Assembly: GCA_947626885.1 (NCBI GenBank)
Contig: CANQTX010000012.1
Location: forward strand, 1-50,085
Direction of reading: 5' to 3'
Source of the DNA: an uncultured Clostridia bacterium
Lineage (GTDB): Bacteria; Bacillota; Clostridia; TANB77; CAG-508
DNA length: 50,085 nucleotides
This document shows, one piece after another, positions 7,048 through 16,852 of the stretch (positions within the stretch are counted from its first letter, which is position 1; every line of letters begins with the position of its first letter). The translations under genes and the position numbers were made by a program. Below the pieces are notes generated by a model, which saw nothing but the letters and a program-made list of their open reading frames with translations, was not told where the DNA came from and ran no database searches.

Positions 7048-8433
7048 ATGGATTTTGAAATAACAGATTTAACAAACTATAAACATATTCACCTTATTGG
7101 TATCGGTGGCATAAGTATGAGTGCTATAGCTGAAACACTACATAATTGGAATTATATTGTTACAGGTTCGGACACAACGCAAAGTACTATTACAGATAAA
7201 CTCAATAAACATGGCATTACCACTACAATCGGACATGATTTCGTAAATATAAAAAAAGCCAACTTAGTTGTTTATTCTGCAGCAATTAGTGAAAATGATC
7301 CCGAAATAATTCTTGCTAAAGAAAATCATATTCCTCTTGTTGGTAGAGGTGAATTTGTTGGATATCTAACAAAACTTTATAAGGAAACCATTTGTATTTC
7401 TGGAACACATGGAAAAACTACAACTACTTCTATGATTTCTATGTGTTTTATCAATGCTCAAAAGGATCCTACTATTGAAGTTGGTGCCATTCTGGATTCT
7501 ATCGGTGGTAATTATCGAATTGGTAATAGCGACTATTTTATCTTAGAATCTTGTGAATATAAAGGAAACTTTTTAAATTTTTTCCCCCATGCAGAAATCA
7601 TATTAAACATTGATAATGATCATTTAGACTATTTTAAAACTTTTCAAAATATCATAACAACATTTCAAAATTTCGCTCTAAAACTTGAAGAAAGTGGTGT
7701 TTTGATTACTAATGCTGATGATGAAAATTGTTTTGCATTAAAAGAAATTGTAAAATCCCATTTTATCTCTTACGGTATCAACAATTGTCAAGCAAATTAT
7801 ATTGCCAAAAATATACAATTTAACAAAGACGGTTTTCCTATATTTGATGTTTATAAAGATGGAAACTTTTATGCTTCTATAGAACTTTCGGTTGCAGGCA
7901 AACATAATGTTTTAAATGCATTAGCTTGTATTGCTACTTGTAATTATTATCACATACCAATAGAAATTGTATCTTCATCTTTAAAAGCATTTACTGGTGC
8001 AGAACGCAGGCTAGAATTCAAAGGTAAATTACCCGGTGAAGTTTCTATATTTGACGATTATGCTCACCATCCTACAGAAATAAAAGCAACATTAGAAGCT
8101 ATTCAAAACAAATCTTTTCACGAATCTTGGGTTATTTTTCAGCCACATACGTATAGTAGAACTAAAAATCTTTTAGATGATTTTGCTAACGTACTTATTC
8201 ATTTTAATCATATAATCATATTAGATATATATGCTGCTAGAGAAAAAAATACTTTTCAAATCTCTTCTAAAGATTTAGTTGATAAAATAAAATCCTTAGG
8301 AAAAGAAGCTTTATATATATCAGATTTTGATGCGGTTGTATCCTATATAAAATCTAACGTAAAATCTAACGATATTATTATCACACTCGGTGCTGGAACT
8401 GTTACCAATATAGGTCCTATGTTAATCAATTAA
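7048..8433 (+). CDS. murC: UDP-N-acetylmuramate--L-alanine ligase MurC
   Basis: The cytoplasmic ligase that adds L-alanine to UDP-MurNAc, the first amino acid of the peptidoglycan stem peptide, using ATP. The 461-residue length is normal. The N-terminal Rossmann-like domain begins HLIGIGGISMSAIAE. The ATP loop GTHGKTTTTSMIS lies near residue 115, and the Mur motifs NIDNDHLDYF, DDYAHHPTEIKATL and FQPHTYSRT follow in order. It starts after a GGGGG ribosome binding site and is a single gene between its own promoter and terminator, away from any dcw cluster. It is one of the few plus-strand housekeeping genes here. Confidence 0.97.
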   Translation: MDFEITDLTNYKHIHLIGIGGISMSAIAETLHNWNYIVTGSDTTQSTITDKLNKHGITTTIGHDFVNIKKANLVVYSAAISENDPEIILAKENHIPLVGRGEFVGYLTKLYKETICISGTHGKTTTTSMISMCFINAQKDPTIEVGAILDSIGGNYRIGNSDYFILESCEYKGNFLNFFPHAEIILNIDNDHLDYFKTFQNIITTFQNFALKLEESGVLITNADDENCFALKEIVKSHFISYGINNCQANYIAKNIQFNKDGFPIFDVYKDGNFYASIELSVAGKHNVLNALACIATCNYYHIPIEIVSSSLKAFTGAERRLEFKGKLPGEVSIFDDYAHHPTEIKATLEAIQNKSFHESWVIFQPHTYSRTKNLLDDFANVLIHFNHIIILDIYAAREKNTFQISSKDLVDKIKSLGKEALYISDFDAVVSYIKSNVKSNDIIITLGAGTVTNIGPMLIN

Positions 8434-8461
8434 TAATATAAGATATTTATTAAATAAATTG

Positions 8462-8510
8462 AAAAGCTAACTATGAAGACGTAAACCATTACCTTTTTTA
8501 GTTAGCTTTT
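8462..8510 (+). terminator. Terminator of murC
   Basis: AAAAGCTAACT (8462-8472) pairs with AGTTAGCTTTT (8500-8510) and is followed by further T residues. Confidence 0.85.
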
Positions 8511-8558
8511 TTAAAGAATTATGTACATGAAATTTCATATATGTGACACCATAAACTT

Positions 8559-10148
8559 TTATTTTCTTTCATATAAACAAAAATTCTCATCTGCATATTC
8601 CAAAGACCATTGACTATCTTGTTTTATCTTTGTATTCAATTTTTCCCCCGTATGAACCAGAACATGAGTTATTTTATATTGATCCAATAAATTTTGATAT
8701 GTCTCTTCCCCCTCCTGAATAGTCATCCAATCTTCTAATATTGTTACACCTGAATTAAACTCTTTACAAAACATACCGCTTCTAGAATCTATAAATGCTT
8801 TTATTCCTTTAAACTCTAAATAACTACCAATATTAAAATCATTATAAATTCTCATATTCTCCAAGTCATTATGCTGTAAAATATATTCTGATACTTTTAC
8901 TGGATAAGTTTCTTCTGGAACAAAAGCTTTCCTTTGATTATAAAAGAACTCTTTGACACCGAAACTTCCCACCATTAAAATTAGTGCACTATATACACCT
9001 ACTTTTATAAAAATATTATCTATTTTGATAGCATAAATTTTTACTAATGATGCAAAAATTTTAGCTATGGATATAGATCCTATTAGTAAGAAAAAATAAT
9101 AAGATCGATAAGCTACTATTGTCATAATTCCAAAACCTAGTAAAAAAAATACATCAACTAAACAGGGTTTTACTTTAGTAATGATGATTACTAAAGTAAT
9201 AGCTATTATGATAGAATAATAGCTCGCATTATTATAAAAAGTAGAATGTGCTAACTCTCCAATACAAGTCGTTGATGCTCCTAACATTGCTTTTATCATA
9301 TCTGTATATGGTGCTAAACCAATTGGTGTAATAAACCCTGTAAATAAAGATAGAAAAAAGATAATCATAAGTGATTTAAAGTTTTCTTTTTTTTCTATAA
9401 CAAATTTATTACATATAATTGTACACCATTTTTTTATTTTCCAATGATCTTTCAAAACTTTTATTTTTTCTATACTTAAAAATATGATGTATTCTGCTAT
9501 ATATGGTAAATAAAAAATAAAATACATTAAAAATACGGAAGCATGAAAATTTGCAATAAAAATTGGTATTATCATTAGCAATATCTTATATTTTTTTTGA
9601 TTAGTTTCTAATAATTTTTCTATACAAAAGTATTCTATGATAAATAGTAAAAAAGAAACAATTTGCGCTCTAGCAGTAAACATAGGCTTTGCCAAATAAA
9701 TAGCTATAAAAGTACAAAGTAATGCTATTTTCCCATTCTTACATCTATCTTTTATAATAAAAAATAATGCAAGAGCTATTAGTATAGTGAACATAGATAC
9801 AAATACTGTTATTCCATTCCAACTAAAATGATGATAAATGATTGCGACTAGTATATCAAATAACCACCTGGAGTTTGTATATTTTAAATCTTTATGCCAA
9901 GTAAGGGTATCTATTTCTTGAATTCCATTCTTTAAAATATTATTACCTAAAACAATGGTAAAAAAGGTATCATTTTGTATAGACTTGTTGAATATAGTAA
10001 ATGATACCTTTTGTTCACTTTTTTGAAATAATTTATAATAGAATTTTATATATTTTATGTTTTTACTAACAACAACTAATGTTATAACAACTAATAGTAA
10101 TATTCCTATCGTTTTTAGCCAATTTTTACTTATTTTCGTTTTCTCCAT
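8559..10148 (-). CDS. Polytopic membrane protein, GT-C glycosyltransferase-like
   Basis: A 529-residue protein with a cytoplasmic N-terminus and about ten to twelve membrane segments, ending in a soluble extracytoplasmic domain of about 110 residues. The first outer loop contains DTLTWHKDLKYTNSRWLFD. This resembles the acidic/aromatic loop of GT-C-type and PMT-like membrane enzymes, but I cannot assign a donor. The C-terminal part (MRIYNDFNIGSYLEFKGIKAFIDSR) resembles the tail often found in such proteins. It stands between murC (plus strand) and spoIVB without close coupling. The function is a guess; the membrane topology is clear. Confidence 0.75.
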   Translation of the reverse strand: MEKTKISKNWLKTIGILLLVVITLVVVSKNIKYIKFYYKLFQKSEQKVSFTIFNKSIQNDTFFTIVLGNNILKNGIQEIDTLTWHKDLKYTNSRWLFDILVAIIYHHFSWNGITVFVSMFTILIALALFFIIKDRCKNGKIALLCTFIAIYLAKPMFTARAQIVSFLLFIIEYFCIEKLLETNQKKYKILLMIIPIFIANFHASVFLMYFIFYLPYIAEYIIFLSIEKIKVLKDHWKIKKWCTIICNKFVIEKKENFKSLMIIFFLSLFTGFITPIGLAPYTDMIKAMLGASTTCIGELAHSTFYNNASYYSIIIAITLVIIITKVKPCLVDVFFLLGFGIMTIVAYRSYYFFLLIGSISIAKIFASLVKIYAIKIDNIFIKVGVYSALILMVGSFGVKEFFYNQRKAFVPEETYPVKVSEYILQHNDLENMRIYNDFNIGSYLEFKGIKAFIDSRSGMFCKEFNSGVTILEDWMTIQEGEETYQNLLDQYKITHVLVHTGEKLNTKIKQDSQWSLEYADENFCLYERK

Positions 10149-10287
10149 TTTTTACTCCCTATTTACTATTATCTATGTTTTAGTATATCACTACCTCAAA
10201 TTGGATTCAACTATTTCTCTTTTTACTTTTTTCTTATAACTCTCTATTATACTTTACCTAAATTTACTTTCCCTTTGATCACTATCA

Positions 10288-11481
10288 TTAGTACTGTACT
10301 AACTGTTTTACCATTAAATCTCCAAAAATTGCATACCCTATTTGGGGATTTGAAACCAATACATTTGTAACAGCCCCAATAAATTTTCCATTTTGAATTA
10401 TAGGTGCCCCTGAAAGTCCTCTTATAATCCCTCCTGTTTTCTCTAATAATCTATTATCTGTAACTTTTATAAGCATACTTTTATTATCAGAATTATTTTG
10501 TGGATATATTTTTTCAATTTCTATAGCATATTCTTCTGGTACATTATTCTCTAAAGAACAAATAACCGTGGCTTTTCCTAACTGTATGTCATTTCGTAAA
10601 GCAACTTTGTATGCTCTAGATGTATCAATATTTAAACTTGTTAAATTTGTTAACTTTCCATAAATACCAAATGGCGTATTTTTTTCTACATTTCCAATTG
10701 TTTGTTGGTTTAAAATAGTCCCTTTTATTTCTCCAGGATTCCCCTCTTCCCCTTTTTTTATGGAAAGTACTTTTGAAGTAACGATTTCTCCTGAATCAAT
10801 ATCAATTAATTTATTCGTATCACCATCTGCTATACCATGCCCTAATGCTACAAATTCTTGTGTGTCTTTTTCATAAAAAGTTATGGTTCCAACACCTGTT
10901 GCCGCATCTTTTACCCATAAACCTAACTTATATTCATTCTCTCGCGTTGCAGTTGGTGTAATATTTGATGTTAATACGGTTCCGTCTCTTACTAATGTTA
11001 AAGATAAATTCTCTCCTTTTGAATTATTTACCACTTTTTTTAATGTTTCAATATCGTCAATTTCCTCTTCATTAATTTTGATAATGGTATCTCCTTCTTG
11101 AACATTAACATTTTCATAAGGCTTTATTATTTCATGATTCATATTCTCTATTTCAGACATTCCTACAATTAATACACCATTGGTGTATAATTTCAATCCA
11201 ATGATTTTTCCTATCGGCACCACTTCTTTATTCTCTAAAATATTAACATTAATATCTTTTATCTTTAACTTTCCAAATAAACGAAATGCTATATGTGTTG
11301 TATTAACATTAGTGGATGAAGTACTTGCTGTTTCCATAACTTCTAACCCATACATTCTTCTTATTTTAAAACTCTCTCCTTTCAATAATGTAATTTCACT
11401 TGGTATTAAGGTTATATTCGCTATATATGAATAGAGAATAAATAAAAAAATAATGATTACGCTATTTTTTATTTTCTTCAT
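10288..11481 (-). CDS. spoIVB: Stage IV sporulation protein B, SpoIVB serine peptidase
   Basis: A serine peptidase of family S55 made in the forespore. In B. subtilis it crosses to the intermembrane space and triggers pro-sigma-K processing. It has an N-terminal membrane anchor, a PDZ domain around residues 95-170 (VQEGDTIIKINEEEIDD) and the peptidase domain with GHGIADGD (catalytic His) and GLSGAPI (catalytic Ser). The last 40 residues include the family motif IGYAIFGDLM. The usual GMSGSP box is GLSGAP here, with Ser retained. I prefer ATG 11481 (MKKIKNSVIIIF) because an upstream TTG at 11532 lacks a ribosome binding site. It follows the pilus-like operon on the same strand. Confidence 0.93.
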   Translation of the reverse strand: MKKIKNSVIIIFLFILYSYIANITLIPSEITLLKGESFKIRRMYGLEVMETASTSSTNVNTTHIAFRLFGKLKIKDINVNILENKEVVPIGKIIGLKLYTNGVLIVGMSEIENMNHEIIKPYENVNVQEGDTIIKINEEEIDDIETLKKVVNNSKGENLSLTLVRDGTVLTSNITPTATRENEYKLGLWVKDAATGVGTITFYEKDTQEFVALGHGIADGDTNKLIDIDSGEIVTSKVLSIKKGEEGNPGEIKGTILNQQTIGNVEKNTPFGIYGKLTNLTSLNIDTSRAYKVALRNDIQLGKATVICSLENNVPEEYAIEIEKIYPQNNSDNKSMLIKVTDNRLLEKTGGIIRGLSGAPIIQNGKFIGAVTNVLVSNPQIGYAIFGDLMVKQLVQY

Positions 11482-11594
11482 AAAAATAGGGTAACCATTT
11501 ATTTTAATTTTATGTGATAAAAATACAAACAATGAAATTAATAAAATTTGATATCATAACATTTTTACATTATTCTTCTGTTATTTTTAATTGA

Positions 11595-13751
11595 TTATTT
11601 ATAAATTACCTTGATGCAAGTAATTGCATTTCCTACTCCTGCTTCTCCAATAGCATTTTGTACATCACTTAACTGAATTGTTCTGTCATCATCTACATGC
11701 ACACTAACTGTAATAGTTTGACTATTTGCTATATTTCTATTTAAATAATATAAATTACCATATAAATCAAATTCTACTACAGACCCTACGCCTGCACTAA
11801 CTGGTCCAAATGTAATTTCCAGTTCTTTTATTTCGCGTAAATTTCTACTAGATTCTTTCGAGCTAGATTTCTGCTTATCATAAATAACTTCAATTCCCTG
11901 TGTTAGACTAATCGCATTCATTTTATATAACTCTTGTCGCTGAGCACCTATTGCTGTATAATATAGCATTTTTCTCTCTTCATTTCCAGTAGCATTTAAA
12001 TCTATGCCACTATAATTTCCATCAATACCACAAATATAACATGCATAATTTTTATGATCATATTTTACTGTATCATTATCCAGAATTTTGTCATACTTCA
12101 CTTCTTTTGATGTAAAAGAGATATAATCTCCCACTCCTGATGTAACATCAAAAGCAGGACAATCAATTTTATGGTATGTTGCATTTTCATCATTAAAGGT
12201 GCTCTTATGGATATAATATATTTCTTTTGGCATTATAGTTAATTCATTATTTGTACTTGAAACAATTGCATAATTATTGTATGTTTTTAATCCACATTGA
12301 AATCCTTGCATAAAAGTAACAATGGATACATGACTTAAAATTTTATCCCATTCTTCATCTGTGATTACAGGCATATTAAAAGAAAATCCTTTTGTTGCTG
12401 TTATATTATAAGTTGACATTGCTAAATTTAAATTATATTGAATAGCATTTCTAATAATATCCATTTTATGCGAATTAAATGAAGAATCTTTTGCTTCGGG
12501 ATCACTACTACTATTAAATATTACATTATGTCGTTCTTCAAAATTTACTATAAATGGCTTCGTATCTTCTACATTTACTGCTTTACTAATATTCGCTGAT
12601 ACATAATTATAATCGTTTAATAAATCTTGATTGGCATCACTTTCATATAAATTTTCTAAATTATTATACACCCAATTCGAAAATATTGCTGATTTTGCAT
12701 AATAAACAATAGCATCTATCTGTTGCATTTTATTAGTAATTTCGGCTATTTTAGTTTGATCACTGTCTCTTTTAGCAATTTCCAAATCGCTTTCTAAACT
12801 AGCATAATTCTCTCCTCCATACGTATAACTAATTTCTGAATCGTCTTGAAATGTAACAGATATTTGTGTACCATAACCACCATTTTTAAGTACTTCTTCT
12901 GCTTCTTGATCATTATAATTTAATAAATTATTGCCATTTACAGTTACTTCTTCCACCAAATCTTTTTCTATTAAATAACCCGCTTTAGTATAATATACAT
13001 TTCCAATGTTTCCTTCTATTGTCAAATAATTATCTAAAGTATAATTAATAGTAATATCTATTTTTTTATTTTCATCATTTAGATCTTTTTGATATCTTGC
13101 AGAATATGGCATATATGATTTTAAAACATAGTCTGTTTCATAATATATTTCTTCATCATTAATATTCGTGGTATACTGATTACCACTTGCATCATTTGTT
13201 TTATATAATATTTGTCCAAAATCGTTAGAAGGCACTCCTAAACAAGATGCATAACTACTTTCATCTGTTAAATCGTAATAATAATACCCATCTGCATATC
13301 TAAGACCTGGTGTTGAAAAACAACCTGTGTGTTCAGCACTTTCTTCTATTACAATTGCTTGTCCTTTTGTATCAGATGCAACAACTGGTTTATTAGTTGG
13401 TGCATAAATATAATACCCATCATATAATGTGTATAAAATTGCAGGAAGATACGGTTGTAAATAGCTTTTACTAGCATTAGACATACCTAAATTCGTAGCT
13501 AACGTATTAATAAAAATATTATTAGATGCCTCGATTATCGTCCTAAGTGAATCTGAAACAGAAGATAAATCTTCATTGGCAGTATTCAACTCAAAAGCAG
13601 ACATAGTATCATACGTAGCATCTAACAATTTTGTATCATATGAAGTTTGTAGTGCTATAGTATCAACTTGTGATTGTATATAAAAAGATAAAATCAATAT
13701 TATAGGCACTACAATTAAAACAAATATTATACTTACTCCCTGTAATTTCAT
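11595..13751 (-). CDS. Large exported pilus-associated protein
   Basis: A 718-residue protein with one N-terminal membrane helix (about residues 7-26, VSIIFVLIVVPIILILSFYI). A helical stalk (about 27-95) and a long beta-rich extracytoplasmic region follow. It has no classical cleavable signal. The N-terminus resembles TadE/TadG-like minor pilus proteins in layout. Cysteines cluster in IDCPAF and YACYICG near residues 530-580 and could bind metal or form disulfides. It is the last gene of the Tad-like operon and starts after AAAGGAA, 20 bp beyond the previous gene. It may be a tip or surface component. The function is inferred from context only. Confidence 0.75.
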   Translation of the reverse strand: MKLQGVSIIFVLIVVPIILILSFYIQSQVDTIALQTSYDTKLLDATYDTMSAFELNTANEDLSSVSDSLRTIIEASNNIFINTLATNLGMSNASKSYLQPYLPAILYTLYDGYYIYAPTNKPVVASDTKGQAIVIEESAEHTGCFSTPGLRYADGYYYYDLTDESSYASCLGVPSNDFGQILYKTNDASGNQYTTNINDEEIYYETDYVLKSYMPYSARYQKDLNDENKKIDITINYTLDNYLTIEGNIGNVYYTKAGYLIEKDLVEEVTVNGNNLLNYNDQEAEEVLKNGGYGTQISVTFQDDSEISYTYGGENYASLESDLEIAKRDSDQTKIAEITNKMQQIDAIVYYAKSAIFSNWVYNNLENLYESDANQDLLNDYNYVSANISKAVNVEDTKPFIVNFEERHNVIFNSSSDPEAKDSSFNSHKMDIIRNAIQYNLNLAMSTYNITATKGFSFNMPVITDEEWDKILSHVSIVTFMQGFQCGLKTYNNYAIVSSTNNELTIMPKEIYYIHKSTFNDENATYHKIDCPAFDVTSGVGDYISFTSKEVKYDKILDNDTVKYDHKNYACYICGIDGNYSGIDLNATGNEERKMLYYTAIGAQRQELYKMNAISLTQGIEVIYDKQKSSSKESSRNLREIKELEITFGPVSAGVGSVVEFDLYGNLYYLNRNIANSQTITVSVHVDDDRTIQLSDVQNAIGEAGVGNAITCIKVIYK

Positions 13752-13771
13752 TTAAAAAATTCCTTTATCCT

Positions 13772-14308
13772 TTAATTAGAACCATTTGCTGTAACAACAC
13801 CTGCATGTTGTGCAGCAACTGAATATGTATCACTTCCCGCTATAGAATAAAAAACACTTCTTATTGTTTGAGACATTGTTTTGTTTGTATTTTTTACACT
13901 CACAGAGAAAATGTCTCCTTCTTTCATTGTATAAACACCTGAACCACCACTTGTATCTACTAGTTGATCAACAATTTGAGAAGTATACACAGAATAATAA
14001 ACGTTTTCTCCTATAACAGTGCCTTGTGTCCAAGCAGATTTTTTTCCTACATTTTCATCTAATATTTTTAATTCCATTTCTATATCATACTCATTCCCTG
14101 TTGCAGCAATTGTATTTTGTAATTTTTCATAGTTCTCAATGGTTATTTTTCCTATGGCCCTTGAATTGTCAACAAACTCTGTTGTAGCCGTTTGTACTGT
14201 TAATTGTGATATATCATCACTTCGTTCAGATACAGATAATAATGGAAATATAAACAACAAAACCGCTCCTACCAGTATTGCAATAACCGTCATTAATGTA
14301 TCACTCAT
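13772..14308 (-). CDS. TadE-like minor pseudopilin candidate
   Basis: A 178-residue protein with a single N-terminal membrane helix (LMTVIAILVGAVLLFIFPLL) followed by a polar helical stalk and a small extracytoplasmic domain. The sequence after the helix (QTATTEFVDNSRAIGKIT) resembles the TadE-type start of minor pilus proteins. It lies between the 718-residue exported protein and the Met-Glu-Asn-Ala filament proteins, with gaps of about 20 bp, so it is in the same operon. The TadE call is tentative; the topology is clear. Confidence 0.7.
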   Translation of the reverse strand: MSDTLMTVIAILVGAVLLFIFPLLSVSERSDDISQLTVQTATTEFVDNSRAIGKITIENYEKLQNTIAATGNEYDIEMELKILDENVGKKSAWTQGTVIGENVYYSVYTSQIVDQLVDTSGGSGVYTMKEGDIFSVSVKNTNKTMSQTIRSVFYSIAGSDTYSVAAQHAGVVTANGSN

Positions 14309-14331
14309 AATATGCTCCTTTCATTTTTTCT

Positions 14332-15042
14332 TTAATCATTCTTTTCGATTGTATATGTAATGACAATTTTATCATTGCCTTTGCTTCCATTGATAAAAGT
14401 TTCTCCTTCATCCGTTGTAAAAGTATCTCCTGAAAAAATATACTGCGCAAAAGTTTCTTTAAATTTATATTTATTTTCATTAGTACCTTCTTTTTTATCC
14501 ATATATTTTTTTAAGTTATTCGTTGTATAATCAACATAGCTATTATTAATATATCCCGCTTTACCGCTAATATAATAATCAACTCTTGTTTTAATGGCTT
14601 CTGTGTTACCTATCCATGGTGCTTCGAATAGATACAGATTTTCTGATTGCTTATTATATAAATTATTTAAAGCAATCTGCTCTCTTGTTTTAACAGTAGC
14701 TGATGCAGCCGTTCTTACTTTACCCTCTAAGTTAACATCAAAAATTTGTACTAAATTAGCATTCATTCCATCAGTAGCATCACAGATTTTAACACAGAAA
14801 TTTTCTTTATAATAACGATAAAGAGTAGGTATTATGGTATCTACATCTACATAACGGGTAATTTGGTTTTCTGCATCATTTGATACAGAAATATTATCAT
14901 AGTAATTTGTTTTATCTGCTGCATATAATAATACTTGTGACGTTGAACCAATTTGACCAAATATGTACATTGATATGGATAAAGCAATAACCAAAATAAT
15001 AACTGAAAAAGCCATAATCATGGCATGTACTGCATTTTCCAT
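14332..15042 (-). CDS. Leaderless pilin-like protein (MENA family)
   Basis: A 236-residue protein beginning MENAVHAMIMAFSVIILVIA. The N-terminal hydrophobic helix follows directly after Met-Glu-Asn, with no basic leader. Glu2 sits where mature type IV pilins carry their conserved Glu5 relative to the helix. The remainder (about residues 35-236) is a polar extracytoplasmic domain. It is one of four paralogues in this operon sharing this start. It has a strong GAGGAGG site 6 bp upstream. I infer a filament subunit or a minor pseudopilin that needs no prepilin peptidase. Confidence 0.75.
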   Translation of the reverse strand: MENAVHAMIMAFSVIILVIALSISMYIFGQIGSTSQVLLYAADKTNYYDNISVSNDAENQITRYVDVDTIIPTLYRYYKENFCVKICDATDGMNANLVQIFDVNLEGKVRTAASATVKTREQIALNNLYNKQSENLYLFEAPWIGNTEAIKTRVDYYISGKAGYINNSYVDYTTNNLKKYMDKKEGTNENKYKFKETFAQYIFSGDTFTTDEGETFINGSKGNDKIVITYTIEKND

Positions 15043-15073
15043 AATACCTCCTCATTTTTATCTATTACAACTT

Positions 15074-15544
15074 TTAATGCTCTTCATAGTAAGCATTATA
15101 TCCTATTTCTATCCTATTAACTAAAGATGTCTTTGTGTCAACAGATGTTGTAACAAAATATATATGTCTTGCTTCTATTTTATTTCTTAAATCACTCATC
15201 TCTTTAACTTTCGTATCACCTGCTATAGATGTGATTGATTGATAATCACCATCACCTGACGTAGCTTTATACATAATATCAGGCAATTTACTTGATTCCT
15301 CTTCAAATGTATTAGCATTAGCAATTAGTTTATTTAATAATGCCTTAACATTTGTTCCGGGTTGTTTTCCTTCATAAGTTGTCCATGTTGTATTAAAAGA
15401 ATCTATATCATATTGAGACAATGAATCTGCCGCTCCATATATAGAATCTGATGAACTATTGAATATAAACATACCAATAGCAATAATCAAAATTGATAAA
15501 AGTATAGCACCTGCTATAATTAATGCTTTTGAAGCATTTTCCAT
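15074..15544 (-). CDS. Leaderless pilin-like protein (MENA family), candidate major subunit
   Basis: A 156-residue protein beginning MENASKALIIAGAILLSILI, which is a single hydrophobic helix from residue 6. It is followed by a polar domain including SLSQYDIDSFNTTWTTYEGK and GTNVKALLNKL. The MENASKAL start is almost identical to that of the 257-residue protein at 17626. Small size and a compact domain make it the best candidate for a major filament subunit. The ribosome binding site is AAGGAGGAAG. No leader or cleavage site is present. The role is inferred from topology and operon context. Confidence 0.75.
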   Translation of the reverse strand: MENASKALIIAGAILLSILIIAIGMFIFNSSSDSIYGAADSLSQYDIDSFNTTWTTYEGKQPGTNVKALLNKLIANANTFEEESSKLPDIMYKATSGDGDYQSITSIAGDTKVKEMSDLRNKIEARHIYFVTTSVDTKTSLVNRIEIGYNAYYEEH

Positions 15545-15613
15545 AACTTCTTCCTCCTTTGTTTTTATATATTTTTATGGTCAGTACTATGACTATCATA
15601 GTAATGTTAAAAA

Positions 15614-16048
15614 CTAATATTCTGTTGCTTCAAATGTCATAGAAGCAATTTTTCCTGTTTTTTTGTGATATGTTATATTAGTGCATTTAAAGTGAATCGC
15701 ACCAAAATATTCTATAAATGAATTGATGCCTAATGCATTAATTTTTTCCATGGGATATGTTTTTTGGTTAATCATCATAGTTACATAAATTTGAATACTA
15801 TGTTCCTCATCAGCTAGATATAATCCGTCTTTTCCTTTTTGTATATTATATTTATTATTATTATTTATTGCTTTATTAATAACTGTTGTAATATCTAAAC
15901 CATTCAGGTTTTCTTGATTATACGCTTCATAAGATGCATTAAATTTTGCAGCTTCTGCATTTCTTTTTTGTAAATCACGTAAATTCAAAAATAATATGGC
16001 AAAAACAATAAAACATATAACACCTATGATTAATAAACTTTTTTTCAC
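15614..16048 (-). CDS. Small exported pilus-operon protein
   Basis: A 144-residue protein with a basic N-terminus (MKKSLL) and a membrane helix to about residue 24. Its extracytoplasmic domain includes NGLDITTVINKAINNNNKYN, also seen in related form in the 257-residue paralogue (GVDVISCLNKAKSNNEKY). It ends in YHKKTGKIASMTFEATEY, a tail shared in pattern with the 201- and 257-residue proteins. It therefore shares the C-terminal domain of the MENA proteins but has a more usual N-terminus. It starts with GTG after GGGGG and has its own promoter (16076-16104). Function inferred. Confidence 0.72.
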   Translation of the reverse strand: MKKSLLIIGVICFIVFAILFLNLRDLQKRNAEAAKFNASYEAYNQENLNGLDITTVINKAINNNNKYNIQKGKDGLYLADEEHSIQIYVTMMINQKTYPMEKINALGINSFIEYFGAIHFKCTNITYHKKTGKIASMTFEATEY

Positions 16049-16075
16049 ACTGGGCCCCCACTATATCTATTGTTT

Positions 16076-16104
16076 ATTATACTATATCTTTCGTATTTTG
16101 ACAA
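16076..16104 (-). promoter_or_regulatory. Internal promoter in the pilus-like operon
   Basis: Minus-strand TTGTCA (16104-16099) and a perfect TATAAT (16081-16076) lie 17 bp apart, about 30 bp before the GTG start at 16048. The gap of 146 bp here is the largest within the operon, so the downstream genes (16048 to 11595) can be transcribed separately. Confidence 0.7.
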
Positions 16105-16194
16105 TATTTATCTTATGAAAACTAAAAAATTACATTTCTAGAGAAATTTGCCTTTAAAATATTTTATATTGACAATAAAAACCATTAATACATA

Positions 16195-16800
16195 CTATAT
16201 ATCCTCAGGATAATCTTCATTTTCATACATTTCAAACTTCATCGAATTGATTTTTCCACTAATATTTTGATATCCTACATCTGTACATTGAAAATAATAG
16301 CGATATTGCCTTTCCCCTTCTAAAATCGTTGTATCTGTTAATTTACCATTTAAGTCTGAACTTTCAAATAGTTTCGTACTACTATCATCATACTTAACTT
16401 CACTTAAAGGCAGATTCATTAAAGAATATATATCAACTCGTTTGTCTGTTGACTTTAATTGTAATTTATTTTTTTCTGTTGCATCTGTTGCTAAAATCTG
16501 AAATATTTTTCCATCAATAAGAATTTCTATCTCTACCTTATTGATTGTATCATTACTCGTTTCTTGGTTTGTATTATAAGCCATATTACATACTGTAACA
16601 ATATCTGAAATTGTATTATTACTTCGATTATAATATAAAAATTTTCCATTAGACAATTCCACTTGCTGCTCGGATTGCTTCAATTCATAATTTTCTCCCA
16701 CACGAGCACCTGCTCTAAAAAGGTAAACCATCATTGCAGCAACCATTAAAGCAACAAGTATACCTGCTACAATATACAAAGCTTTTATTGCATTTTCCAT
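16195..16800 (-). CDS. Leaderless pilin-like protein (MENA family)
   Basis: A 201-residue protein beginning MENAIKALYIVAGILVALMV. One hydrophobic helix is followed by a polar domain and a C-terminus with the shared pattern (CTDVGYQNISGKINSMKFEM). The start, helix and C-terminal pattern place it with the proteins at 15544, 15042 and 17626. It is preceded by AGAGGAG at good distance. It probably forms part of the filament or its assembly platform. I see no peptidase cleavage motif. Confidence 0.75.
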   Translation of the reverse strand: MENAIKALYIVAGILVALMVAAMMVYLFRAGARVGENYELKQSEQQVELSNGKFLYYNRSNNTISDIVTVCNMAYNTNQETSNDTINKVEIEILIDGKIFQILATDATEKNKLQLKSTDKRVDIYSLMNLPLSEVKYDDSSTKLFESSDLNGKLTDTTILEGERQYRYYFQCTDVGYQNISGKINSMKFEMYENEDYPEDI

Positions 16801-16852
16801 GAATAACTCCTCTTATTTACTCTGTTAATCCACTGCTACCAATGTATTAAAA

